This document shows, piece after piece, positions 1 to 5,209 of a stretch of DNA of 5,209 nucleotides. The notes beneath the pieces are model-generated. The model did no database searches. It had not been told where the DNA came from and saw only the letters and a list, made by a program, of their open reading frames with translations. Both the position numbers and the translations under genes were made by a program. How positions within the stretch are numbered: the stretch's first letter is position 1; each line of letters begins with the position of its first letter. Source of the DNA: Thermoplasmata archaeon (GTDB lineage Archaea > Thermoplasmatota > Thermoplasmata > Thermoplasmatales > Thermoplasmataceae); contig JAJZZW010000131.1 of the NCBI GenBank assembly GCA_021797385.1, positions 1-5,209 of the forward strand, written 5' to 3'.

Positions 1-509
1 GCTATGTAACCGGAAGCTCTTTGATGCCAAATAAGGTAAATCCGGATTTTCTTGAGATATTCCAGGGTTATGCCGCAAAGTCAGTATCTCTGATGAATCT
101 TCTTTATTCAGGAATCATAAACAAAACTACTGGATACCATAGGGATTTTCAGGTATTAAAGGATGAAATTATTCCATTTATGATAGAGTTGAAATCCATA
201 CTGAATGGTTTTCCAGATCTCTTTGGAGGAATAAAATTTAACAGAGAAGCTTCTGAGAAAATCATAGGGAATTCAATATACGCAACATATAATTCAAAAT
301 TGAATTTCAACTCCAGAAGAAACTGGAAAGAATCATACAGGACTGTTGGAGACATGATAAGATCCGGAAAACAGCTAAAACCTTATGAACCTTTAGATAT
401 AACAACTTATACGGATTTTGAATTTGTTGAAAAGATAGTTGATACCAATATTTCATCTATAAAAAATAAGAGGAATAGAATTTTGGATACTATAAAAGAC
501 ATGATCTGA
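1..509 (+). CDS. argH: Argininosuccinate lyase, C-terminal part (5'-truncated by window edge)
   Basis: This is the last 168 codons of a gene that begins before the window; the reading frame is open from base 3. Argininosuccinate lyase splits argininosuccinate into arginine and fumarate, the last step of arginine synthesis, in the cytoplasm as a homotetramer. The visible start, TGSSLMPNKVNPDFLE, is the signature loop of the fumarase/aspartase/lyase superfamily (GSSxMPxKxN), whose serine is the catalytic base. The Asp after NP and the later TTGYHRDFQVLKDE segment fit argininosuccinate lyase better than fumarase or aspartase (usually GSSIMPxKVNP without that Asp) or adenylosuccinate lyase. The signature normally lies near residue 280 of about 450, so roughly 170 residues should follow; the gene end is therefore intact. 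The TTG/ATG codons at 21-26 lie inside the signature and are not a start. The stop is TGA at 507-509. argG is not in the window. Confidence 0.88.
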   Translation, partial: YVTGSSLMPNKVNPDFLEIFQGYAAKSVSLMNLLYSGIINKTTGYHRDFQVLKDEIIPFMIELKSILNGFPDLFGGIKFNREASEKIIGNSIYATYNSKLNFNSRRNWKESYRTVGDMIRSGKQLKPYEPLDITTYTDFEFVEKIVDTNISSIKNKRNRILDTIKDMI

Positions 510-515
510 ACCAGC

Positions 516-526
516 ATATATAAAAC
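516..526 (+). promoter_or_regulatory. TATA-like box between argH and valS (upstream one)
   Basis: The A/T stretch CATATATAAAAC starts just after the argH stop codon and matches an archaeal TATA box. Transcription would start about 25 bp downstream, near 543-550, giving a short leader if valS starts at TTG 565 or a leader of about 40 nt if it starts at ATG 589. It suggests that valS has its own promoter rather than only read-through from argH. The call rests on sequence pattern and spacing alone. Confidence 0.4.
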
Positions 527-554
527 ATGCATTTACGATAAGATGAATACAAAA

Positions 555-564
555 AAATATATTA
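555..564 (+). promoter_or_regulatory. TATA-like box placed for a leaderless valS start at 589
   Basis: AAATATATTA is centred about 29 bp before the ATG at 589. Thermoplasmatales commonly use leaderless mRNAs with the TATA element about 26-30 bp before the start codon. No Shine-Dalgarno-like sequence precedes 589 or the alternative TTG at 565, so this box favours ATG 589 as the translated start. It competes with the box at 516-526 as the main valS promoter. Confidence 0.4.
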
Positions 565-588
565 TTGGATGATACATTAAGATGGTAT

Positions 589-2901
589 ATGATTGATACC
601 GTGGCTAATGAAAAAAAATGGAAAGATTACTGGTACAGTAATGACATATTCAAATTTAAAATGGGAGAGAAAAATTATACCATAGATACACCACCCCCAA
701 CTGTTTCAGGAAAAATGCATGTTGGCCATGCTTTTTCATATCCCCAGCAGGATTTTATTGCAAGGTACAAAAGGATGAAGGGATTTAATGTATTTTATCC
801 ATGGGGATTTGATGATAACGGCCTTCCCACTGAGCGTTTTGTGGAAAAGGAAAGAAAAGTAACAATTGATAACACGCCACTGAAAGATTACATAGAAATA
901 TGTAAAGAAGTAAGTAGAGAAGCCGAAAAGGATCTCTATCAGGCGTGGTATGATACGGGATTGAGTGCCGATTTCAAAAATTATATAGATACATCTTCAG
1001 ACTTTTCAATAAAATTATCACAGGAAATGTTCATGGGGCTTGCGGAAAAGAAAAGGGCATACAGAGACGAAGCACCATATATAACATGCCCCACATGCCG
1101 TACAGCAATCTCACAGATAGAGATGAAGGATGCTATAATCAACACTGAACTTGTTTATTTAAATTTTAACGGGATTGAAATAGCAACAACCAGACCTGAA
1201 ATGCTGGGAGCGTGCATTGCCATATTTGTAAATCCTGATGATAGCAGATATAGTCATATGATAGGCAGGGAAGTAGAGGTACCGCTATATGGCTATAAGG
1301 TAGAAATAAAAGCGGATGAGTCCATTGATAGGGAGTTCGGAACCGGTGCCGAAATGCTATGCACTTTCGGAGATCAGAATGATCTGTCACTGTGGAAAAA
1401 ATATGGAATAAAAGCAAGAGTAATACTTAAAAATAATAAAATCAATGACGGGAAAATAATAAATAATCTTTCCATCAAGGATGCTAGAAAAACCATACTT
1501 GACATGCTAAGAGAAAAAGGTTATGTGATAAAAATAGAGAAAATAAAGCATTCAGTGAATACTCATGAAAGATGTGGAACACCCATAGAGATAGGCATCA
1601 GCAAGCAGTGGTATATAAAAGACCTGGATATCAAGGATGAATTAATAGAATTCGGAAATAAAATTGAATGGATACCTGAACATATGAAAACCAGATACAA
1701 TAACTGGGTAACCGGATTAAAGTGGGACTGGTGTATATCCAGACAAAGATATTTCGGCGTCCCATTTCCTGTATGGTACTGCAATAAATGTGGCGAAATA
1801 ATATTTGCGGACAGGGGTGAGCTGCCTGTGGACCCGAGGCTAGATGATAAAAAAAGGCAATGTGTTAAATGCGGTTCTTCAGATTTATCACCGGAAACAG
1901 ATGTTATGGACACATGGGCAACGTCCTCACTGAGTCCAACATTGTATCTATCACATATTAACCACATGGATCTATACCCCATGGATGCAAGATTCCAGGG
2001 ACATGATATAATAACATCATGGGCATTTACAACCATACTGAGATCATATCTTCATTATGGCAAGATACCATGGAAAAAAATAATTATAAGCGGCAATGTT
2101 TATGATCCTTTCGGTCAGAAGATGAGCAAGAGCAAGGGCAACATAGTGGAACCGAAGTCAATAATAGAGACCTATGGTGCAGATGCATTAAGATACTGGG
2201 CATCAACTACCATGCAGGGCGAGAATATCAAACTTAGGGAGCAGGACTTAATGCGTGGAAGGAAGACTGTTATTAAACTCGAGAATTCCCTGAAACTTAT
2301 AATGCTCCTTTCAGATAATAAGATACCTGAAAAGACAGATATAAATTTCCCTGTAAATAAATGGATAATATCAAAAATGGAGCATACGGTAAAGGAGGTA
2401 ACGGAATACATGGAGAACAATGAAGTAATGAAGGCCAGGATAGCCATTGATAAATTTTTCTGGAACCTTTACTGCGATAATTATCTTGAAATAATAAAAA
2501 GCGAGGCATCAAAACCGGATAGAAGGGGCGAAACACTGTATACTGCATTCTATATAATGGAAAATGTACTGAAGATGTATTCTCCTATTATGCCATTTAT
2601 AACAGAAGAACTGTATCACCAGATGAACCCGGGGGTATCAAGCATAGCACTTGAAAGTTATCCGGAATTTGATTATAGTTTATTGTACAGCGAAGAGGGA
2701 ATTGATTACATAATAAATATAATAGACAAAATCAGAAATCTGAAAAGTCAGAAGAAGATGTCAATGGCAGCTCCCCTTGAAATTGTTAAAATACACGGTA
2801 AAGCGGACTTATTAGAAAGATATAAATATATACCTGAAGGCTTAATGCACATAGATAAAATGGAAATAACAGATTCAGATGAGACTTTTATTGAAAATTA
2901 A
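589..2901 (+). CDS. valS: Valyl-tRNA synthetase, archaeal type
   Basis: This class Ia aminoacyl-tRNA synthetase charges tRNA-Val with valine using ATP in the cytoplasm. At 770 residues it is compact, as in some archaea. In order it shows: an N-terminal EKKW..YW segment; PPPTVSGKMHVGHAF with the HIGH-type motif HVGH at residues 44-47; a CPTC knuckle at 167-170 with a possible partner Cys in HERC at 329; the editing domain with TTRPE at 200-204 and GDQND around 261-265; a second zinc finger, C398/C401 and C425/C428; DVMDTWATSSL; the KMSKS loop at 511-515; and an anticodon-binding helical domain with YCDNYLE. After this only a short tail remains, with no long coiled-coil arm of bacterial type. 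TTG 565 would add eight residues. I chose ATG 589 because a TATA box lies about 29 bp upstream and family N termini are short. The gene seems intact, with no frameshift, and its stop overlaps that of glnA. Confidence 0.95.
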   Translation: MIDTVANEKKWKDYWYSNDIFKFKMGEKNYTIDTPPPTVSGKMHVGHAFSYPQQDFIARYKRMKGFNVFYPWGFDDNGLPTERFVEKERKVTIDNTPLKDYIEICKEVSREAEKDLYQAWYDTGLSADFKNYIDTSSDFSIKLSQEMFMGLAEKKRAYRDEAPYITCPTCRTAISQIEMKDAIINTELVYLNFNGIEIATTRPEMLGACIAIFVNPDDSRYSHMIGREVEVPLYGYKVEIKADESIDREFGTGAEMLCTFGDQNDLSLWKKYGIKARVILKNNKINDGKIINNLSIKDARKTILDMLREKGYVIKIEKIKHSVNTHERCGTPIEIGISKQWYIKDLDIKDELIEFGNKIEWIPEHMKTRYNNWVTGLKWDWCISRQRYFGVPFPVWYCNKCGEIIFADRGELPVDPRLDDKKRQCVKCGSSDLSPETDVMDTWATSSLSPTLYLSHINHMDLYPMDARFQGHDIITSWAFTTILRSYLHYGKIPWKKIIISGNVYDPFGQKMSKSKGNIVEPKSIIETYGADALRYWASTTMQGENIKLREQDLMRGRKTVIKLENSLKLIMLLSDNKIPEKTDINFPVNKWIISKMEHTVKEVTEYMENNEVMKARIAIDKFFWNLYCDNYLEIIKSEASKPDRRGETLYTAFYIMENVLKMYSPIMPFITEELYHQMNPGVSSIALESYPEFDYSLLYSEEGIDYIINIIDKIRNLKSQKKMSMAAPLEIVKIHGKADLLERYKYIPEGLMHIDKMEITDSDETFIEN

Positions 2902-4223
2902 TAAATATCCAGGTATTTATCAATTTCCCAGTCCGTTACATACTGCCTGAACTCTGCCCATTCACTTTCCTTGATTCTGATAAGATTGTTATAGATATAA
3001 TCACCGAATATTTCCTTCATTAAGCTACTTTCCTTGAATGCTGTTATGGCCTGTCCCAGCGACCCTGGCATGGACTCTATGCCATAATTTTTCCTTTCGT
3101 CACTGCTCATTTCAAAAATATTTTTTTCTATTGAATCTGGTGGATCTATCTTATTCTCAATGCCATTCAAACCCATACCTATTATGGCCGCGAACTGCAA
3201 GTACTGATTTCCGGCTGAATCCGGGTACCTGAGCTCCAGCCTCTTTCCCTTCGGGGCTGCCGATGGTATTCTAACCAGTGCGCTCCTGTTTCTGTTTGCC
3301 CATGCAATGTATACCGGGGCCTCGTACCCGGGAATAAGCCTTTTATATGAATTTACGGTTGATGCCAGTACCATGGATGCTGATTTCACGTTCTTCAATA
3401 TTCCACCCAGATAGTGCATTGCATACTCACTTAATCCATGTTTTGTAGATTCCTTGTAAAACAGATTTTCATCTCCTGAGAATATGCTCTGATGCACATG
3501 CATTCCATTGCCATTAACGCCTTTTATGGGTTTCGGCATAAAGGTAGCGTAATACCCATATGCATTGGCTGTTTCCTTTACAACGCTTTTTATCATTATT
3601 ATTCTATCTGCCATTGTTATGGCATCAGAATATTTAACGTCAATTTCGTGCTGCCCATATGCTACCTCATGATGCGATGCCTCCGGGAAATAATTTAATC
3701 CCTCTAATTTTCTAATTATTTCCTGTTTTACAGTGAATGATCGATCCAGTGGCTCCTTGTCAAAATATCCACCGTAATCACTGGGTTCTATTGTAGGATC
3801 TCCCTCCTCATCCTGATTGAATATGAAGTACTCCAGTTCAGGTCCGATGTTAATTTTCTTATTTTCTCTGGAAAGCCTTTCAACCTGTTTTTCAAGGATA
3901 TATCTTGGATCTCCATCAAATCTGGTTCCGTCCGGATTGAATATTTTACAGATAAAACGTACTGTTTTCCCAGCATAGTTCTCATTTGTGAGTATTGTAT
4001 AGGACGATAATTCAGGTACGGCTTTCATATCAGAATTCTCAATCTGCTTGTACCCCACAATTGAACTGCCATCAAACATGACGCCGTTGTAAATTACATC
4101 CTCAAATCTATTATGCGGAATCGTCAGTGATTTTACAGAGCCAACAATATCTGTAAACTGTAATTGCAAAAACTCTACTTTATCTTCCTTTAATTTTTCA
4201 ATATAGGATTCCTCATCCTGCAT
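2898..4223 (-). CDS. glnA: Glutamine synthetase, type I (GSI-alpha-like)
   Basis: The enzyme makes glutamine from glutamate, ammonia and ATP, normally as a cytoplasmic dodecamer, and is the main entry point for ammonia. The 441 residues match the GSI-alpha length (444 in Bacillus subtilis). The N-terminal beta-grasp domain carries FTDIVGSVK and MFDGSS (D51). The catalytic domain has GPELEYF (E129, E131), EASHHE (E186), GQHE (E193), NGNGMHVH (H242), NSYKRL (R295), PGYEAP (flap E301), NRSALVR and RLELR (E330, R332). The GSI-beta insertion and adenylylation tyrosine are absent: the aligned place reads NIFEMS, with Phe370. Unusual points are Gln60 where B. subtilis has the feedback residue Arg62, Tyr189 in VAYGQHE where Pro is usual, and GNQYLQF where NPYL is usual. 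Ammonium-site and ATP-site residues are kept, so I call a true synthetase rather than a polyamine-ligase paralogue. ATG 4223 fits a TATA box about 33 bp upstream. The gene is convergent with valS. Confidence 0.95.
   Translation of the reverse strand: MQDEESYIEKLKEDKVEFLQLQFTDIVGSVKSLTIPHNRFEDVIYNGVMFDGSSIVGYKQIENSDMKAVPELSSYTILTNENYAGKTVRFICKIFNPDGTRFDGDPRYILEKQVERLSRENKKINIGPELEYFIFNQDEEGDPTIEPSDYGGYFDKEPLDRSFTVKQEIIRKLEGLNYFPEASHHEVAYGQHEIDVKYSDAITMADRIIMIKSVVKETANAYGYYATFMPKPIKGVNGNGMHVHQSIFSGDENLFYKESTKHGLSEYAMHYLGGILKNVKSASMVLASTVNSYKRLIPGYEAPVYIAWANRNRSALVRIPSAAPKGKRLELRYPDSAGNQYLQFAAIIGMGLNGIENKIDPPDSIEKNIFEMSSDERKNYGIESMPGSLGQAITAFKESSLMKEIFGDYIYNNLIRIKESEWAEFRQYVTDWEIDKYLDIY
3114..3127 (+). 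terminator. Possible T-tract terminator for valS read-through, inside glnA
   Basis: On the plus strand a 12-bp A/T palindrome, AAAAATATTTTT, runs into a seven-T tract. Archaeal RNA polymerase can stop at T-rich tracts. This is the strongest T tract after the valS stop, about 220 bp into the antisense strand of glnA. On the glnA strand the same bases simply encode the Lys-Asn-Ile-Phe segment, so the tract may be coincidental. Confidence 0.2.
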
Positions 4224-4244
4224 ATAACATAATACAAGCAGGTA

Positions 4245-4258
4245 ATAAAAACTTTTAT
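4245..4258. repeat. AT-rich palindrome overlapping the glnA TATA box
   Basis: ATAAAA-AC-TTTTAT is a perfect 6-bp inverted repeat with a 2-bp spacer, lying over and just downstream of the glnA TATA box. A second short inverted repeat, CTTTTA / TAAAAG at 4252-4257 and 4264-4269, overlaps it. Such a position would suit a repressor competing with TBP, but A/T-only dyads arise easily by chance in this base composition. It does not match the known NrpR operators of methanogens (GGTA-N6-TACC or GGAA-N6-TTCC). Confidence 0.3.
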
Positions 4259-4260
4259 AG
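4252..4260 (-). promoter_or_regulatory. glnA: TATA box of glnA
   Basis: On the minus strand this reads CTATAAAAG, a near-ideal archaeal TATA box, centred about 33 bp upstream of the glnA ATG at 4223. Transcription would begin around 4228-4231, leaving a leader of only a few bases or none. No Shine-Dalgarno sequence precedes the ATG, which fits this. The box overlaps a perfect A/T palindrome (4245-4258) that could be an operator. Confidence 0.55.
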
Positions 4261-4360
4261 ACCTAAAAGAGATATTTGAACTGTTTTAATGTAATATTTC
4301 GTACAGAATATGAATAGAAAACTCTTAATGGGAGTTGAAATGGTGTTAAAATCTGGAAAT

Positions 4361-4370
4361 ATTTAATATA
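4361..4370 (+). promoter_or_regulatory. TATA-like box for the membrane protein gene
   Basis: ATTTAATATA is centred about 26 bp before the TTG at 4392, the standard distance for a leaderless archaeal start. With the glnA promoter about 105 bp to the left on the other strand, the 168-bp gap 4224-4391 is a divergent promoter region. Apart from these boxes, the palindrome at 4245-4258 and an 18-codon reading frame at 4310-4366, I see nothing in the gap. Confidence 0.4.
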
Positions 4371-4391
4371 TAGCTATGATAATCACTTACC

Positions 4392-4922
4392 TTGAAAGTT
4401 TTAAACAGAACCACTTTGATGGATATAATAAACTCACTGAAGAATTCCATATTGATTTTATTGCTTTTTTTATTTCCATTTCATATTTATTCAGAGTCCA
4501 TGAAACTGTATATTTTCCCGTTAGTTCTTGCATGTTTTGGAATTGTGTATTATATTTCATATCTTGTATCCGGAAGCCTGATAGAGATACTGGGAAAAAG
4601 ATCTATTCTTCTCGCAGGGATGGTTTTTTCGATTGGGATTGAGCCTATTTTTTATACGAAGAGCTTTGTTTTAATCCTTATATTAACTACTATGATATCA
4701 ATAGGTAGCTCCATTATAGACTACAGCAGGAGTGGGCGTTCCTTAAGTGAGACCAAATCTTATCTATACACAAGTGCAATTATGGGAACTGTTTTAGTTT
4801 CAGAATATTTTATTAAAATTAGGGTAATATACGTATTTTTAGTGCTAGCCATTGCAATTACTATTTTTTCTATATTATCCCAGTTATCCGGAAATATGAA
4901 TATAAATTACAGAAAAGCGTGA
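4392..4922 (+). CDS. Half-size major facilitator-like membrane protein (six helices)
   Basis: The predicted 176-residue protein is strongly hydrophobic, with about six membrane helices near residues 18-34, 38-60, 70-88, 91-109, 123-141 and 144-164. Between helices 2 and 3 it has GSLIEILGKRS, resembling major facilitator motif A (GxLaDrxGrRk) with Glu for Asp. Motif position and helix count match the N-terminal half of a 12-helix transporter of about 400 residues. The protein then ends in a short polar tail (GNMNINYRKA), and no C-terminal half follows. It could be a remnant of a full transporter, a genuine half-size protein that dimerises, or an unrelated six-helix protein. The substrate cannot be told. 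TTG 4392 sits about 26 bp after a TATA-like box; ATG 4419 is an alternative that removes nine residues. Neither has a Shine-Dalgarno site. Confidence 0.6.
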   Translation: MKVLNRTTLMDIINSLKNSILILLLFLFPFHIYSESMKLYIFPLVLACFGIVYYISYLVSGSLIEILGKRSILLAGMVFSIGIEPIFYTKSFVLILILTTMISIGSSIIDYSRSGRSLSETKSYLYTSAIMGTVLVSEYFIKIRVIYVFLVLAIAITIFSILSQLSGNMNINYRKA

Positions 4923-4975
4923 CTTTACATTTATCTGATTCAATATTTTTATAAACCTATGAAATTGCAATGTTT

Positions 4976-4994
4976 CCACATTATTTCCATGTGG
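4976..4994. repeat. Short inverted repeat at the edge of the left direct-repeat copy
   Basis: CCACAT and ATGTGG form a perfect 6-bp stem around a 7-base loop (TATTTCC). The right arm runs into the first five bases of the direct repeat starting at 4990. The right copy of the repeat (5083) has no equivalent left arm, so the hairpin is not a shared part of the repeat. It may be chance. Confidence 0.3.
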
Positions 4995-5010
4995 GTACAC
5001 AACTATTATT
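4990..5010 (+). repeat. 21-bp direct repeat, left copy
   Basis: This copy begins with TGTGGGTACAC and continues AACTATTATT. It matches 5083-5103 at 19 of 21 positions, in the same orientation, 93 bp apart start to start. The first 11 bases are identical. Unlike the right copy it is not followed by an ATG, but by CAAGGCATTTG. It may be a leftover end of an earlier insertion-sequence copy or a second transposase-binding site. Confidence 0.6.
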
Positions 5011-5070
5011 CAAGGCATTTGTCGTTGAATACATGCTATTTATCGATATATGCAGGGTAATAATAATGCA

Positions 5071-5078
5071 AATATTTA
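5071..5078 (+). promoter_or_regulatory. TATA-like box upstream of the transposase start
   Basis: AATATTTA is centred about 29 bp before the ATG at 5104, suitable for leaderless transcription. It lies just to the left of the repeat at 5083. If that repeat is the end of the insertion sequence, the TATA box belongs to the flanking DNA and transposase expression would depend on the insertion site. Confidence 0.3.
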
Positions 5079-5082
5079 TTAG

Positions 5083-5103
5083 TGTGGGTACACTACTCTT
5101 ATT
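5083..5103 (+). repeat. 21-bp direct repeat, right copy; possible insertion-sequence end
   Basis: This copy begins with TGTGGGTACAC, continues TACTCTTATT, and ends on the base before the transposase ATG. Its position is what one expects for the left terminal inverted repeat of an insertion sequence with almost no leader. The partner end, and any target-site duplication, would lie beyond the right edge. The reading frame of the transposase is closed by TAG at 5080-5082, just before the repeat. Confidence 0.5.
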
Positions 5104-5209
5104 ATGCCATATTACACATTCAAGCGTTCTGGGAAGAACAGATACCTTGTACTGAGGTGGAAGAAGCGCATCAATGGGGTTCCCACAATTATAAAGGAGG
5201 TGAGTGTTG
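5104..5209 (+). CDS. Probable transposase, N-terminal fragment (3'-truncated by window edge)
   Basis: Thirty-five codons are visible, beginning MPYYTFKRSGKNRYLVLRW and continuing KKRINGVPTIIKEVSV. The basic, aromatic opening with a pattern like K..GK.RYL.L......NG.P resembles the N-termini of IS1634-type transposases in the IS4/DDE group, which is the basis of the call. The catalytic DDE residues would lie outside the window. ATG 5104 is the only reasonable start: the frame has a TAG at 5080-5082 and no other start codon in between. There is no Shine-Dalgarno site, but a TATA-like box about 29 bp upstream suits leaderless translation. The first codons directly abut the 21-bp repeat. The family assignment is from remembered sequence pattern only, and another short basic protein cannot be excluded. 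Confidence 0.55.
   Translation, partial: MPYYTFKRSGKNRYLVLRWKKRINGVPTIIKEVSV

Larger units (their letters stand above)
5083..5209 (+). mobile_element. Left end of a probable insertion sequence (runs off the window)
   Basis: The call joins a candidate terminal repeat (5083-5103) to the N-terminal part of a transposase-like gene (5104 onward). The left limit could instead be at 4990 if the outer repeat copy is the true end. The element's length, its right end and its family cannot be fixed from these 127 bases. Confidence 0.45.

Noticed and set aside
21..26. TTG/ATG at 21-26 as a gene start
   Set aside because: These codons are the Leu-Met of the GSSLMP signature. The frame continues upstream with Tyr-Val-Thr-Gly-Ser-Ser, so this is a truncated argH, not a 162-residue gene.
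2391..2401. Shine-Dalgarno-like AAAGGAGGTAA inside valS
   Set aside because: It lies within the anticodon-binding domain with no sensible start after it in any long frame; it simply encodes Val-Lys-Glu-Val.
1166..2548. Several minus-strand frames of 83-157 codons within valS
   Set aside because: They are antisense shadows of a well-conserved synthetase, with no promoters and no recognisable motifs.
4045..4056. TTGTACCCCACA, resembling the reverse complement of the TGTGGGTACAC repeat
   Set aside because: It has an extra C and lies in the glnA codons for Val-Gly-Tyr-Lys, a conserved part of the protein, so the likeness is probably chance.
4376..4642. An 88-codon frame starting at ATG 4376
   Set aside because: It is the +1-type shadow of the membrane protein gene. 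The protein has scattered Cys, Phe and Trp and no coherent helices, while the 4392 frame has clear helices and a motif A-like loop.
4923..5083. Search for a tRNA, box C/D RNA or the missing transporter C-terminal half in the gap
   Set aside because: I saw no cloverleaf, no paired C and D boxes and no hydrophobic coding frame. Only the repeats, a hairpin and TATA-like boxes are visible.
4970..5155. A 61-codon plus-strand frame beginning MFPHYFHVGTQLL
   Set aside because: It overlaps the transposase start in another frame and spans both 21-bp repeats, which explain its VGT.LL repetition. It has no well-placed promoter and resembles no family I know.

Overview
The window looks like chromosomal DNA from an acidophilic archaeon of the Thermoplasmatales, in the Ferroplasma / Acidiplasma / Picrophilus neighbourhood. 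The evidence is the A+T-rich sequence full of ATA, AGA and AGG codons, an archaeal-type valyl-tRNA synthetase and a type I glutamine synthetase. TATA boxes lie about 26-33 bp upstream of start codons that lack Shine-Dalgarno sites, as expected for largely leaderless transcripts. The genus is inferred; no rRNA or other marker is present.

Layout: (1) 1-509, plus strand, is the 3' end of an argininosuccinate lyase gene (argH), cut by the window edge just before its GSS-MP signature loop. (2) 510-588 is a short intergenic stretch with two TATA-like boxes. (3) 589-2901, plus strand, is valS, complete, with an alternative TTG start at 565. (4) 2898-4223, minus strand, is glnA, complete and convergent with valS; the two stop codons share one TTAA palindrome. 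(5) 4224-4391 is a divergent promoter region serving glnA leftwards and a membrane protein gene rightwards. (6) 4392-4922, plus strand, encodes a six-helix protein resembling only the N-terminal half of a major facilitator transporter. (7) 4923-5103 is non-coding and carries two copies of a 21-bp direct repeat (19/21 identical). The second copy abuts (8) the start of a probable transposase gene at 5104, which runs off the right edge.

The left 4.2 kb is ordinary core metabolism: arginine biosynthesis (argH), translation (valS) and ammonia assimilation (glnA). The genes appear to be separate transcription units, since TATA-like boxes precede valS and glnA and glnA is on the opposite strand. The right 0.8 kb looks like an accessory junction, with a half-size transporter beside an insertion-sequence edge. 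I see no CRISPR array, tRNA, rRNA, toxin-antitoxin pair or convincing new system. The points most worth a second look are the duplicated 21-bp element at the transposase boundary, the half-size transporter, and a glutamine synthetase that lacks the arginine used for feedback inhibition in its class.
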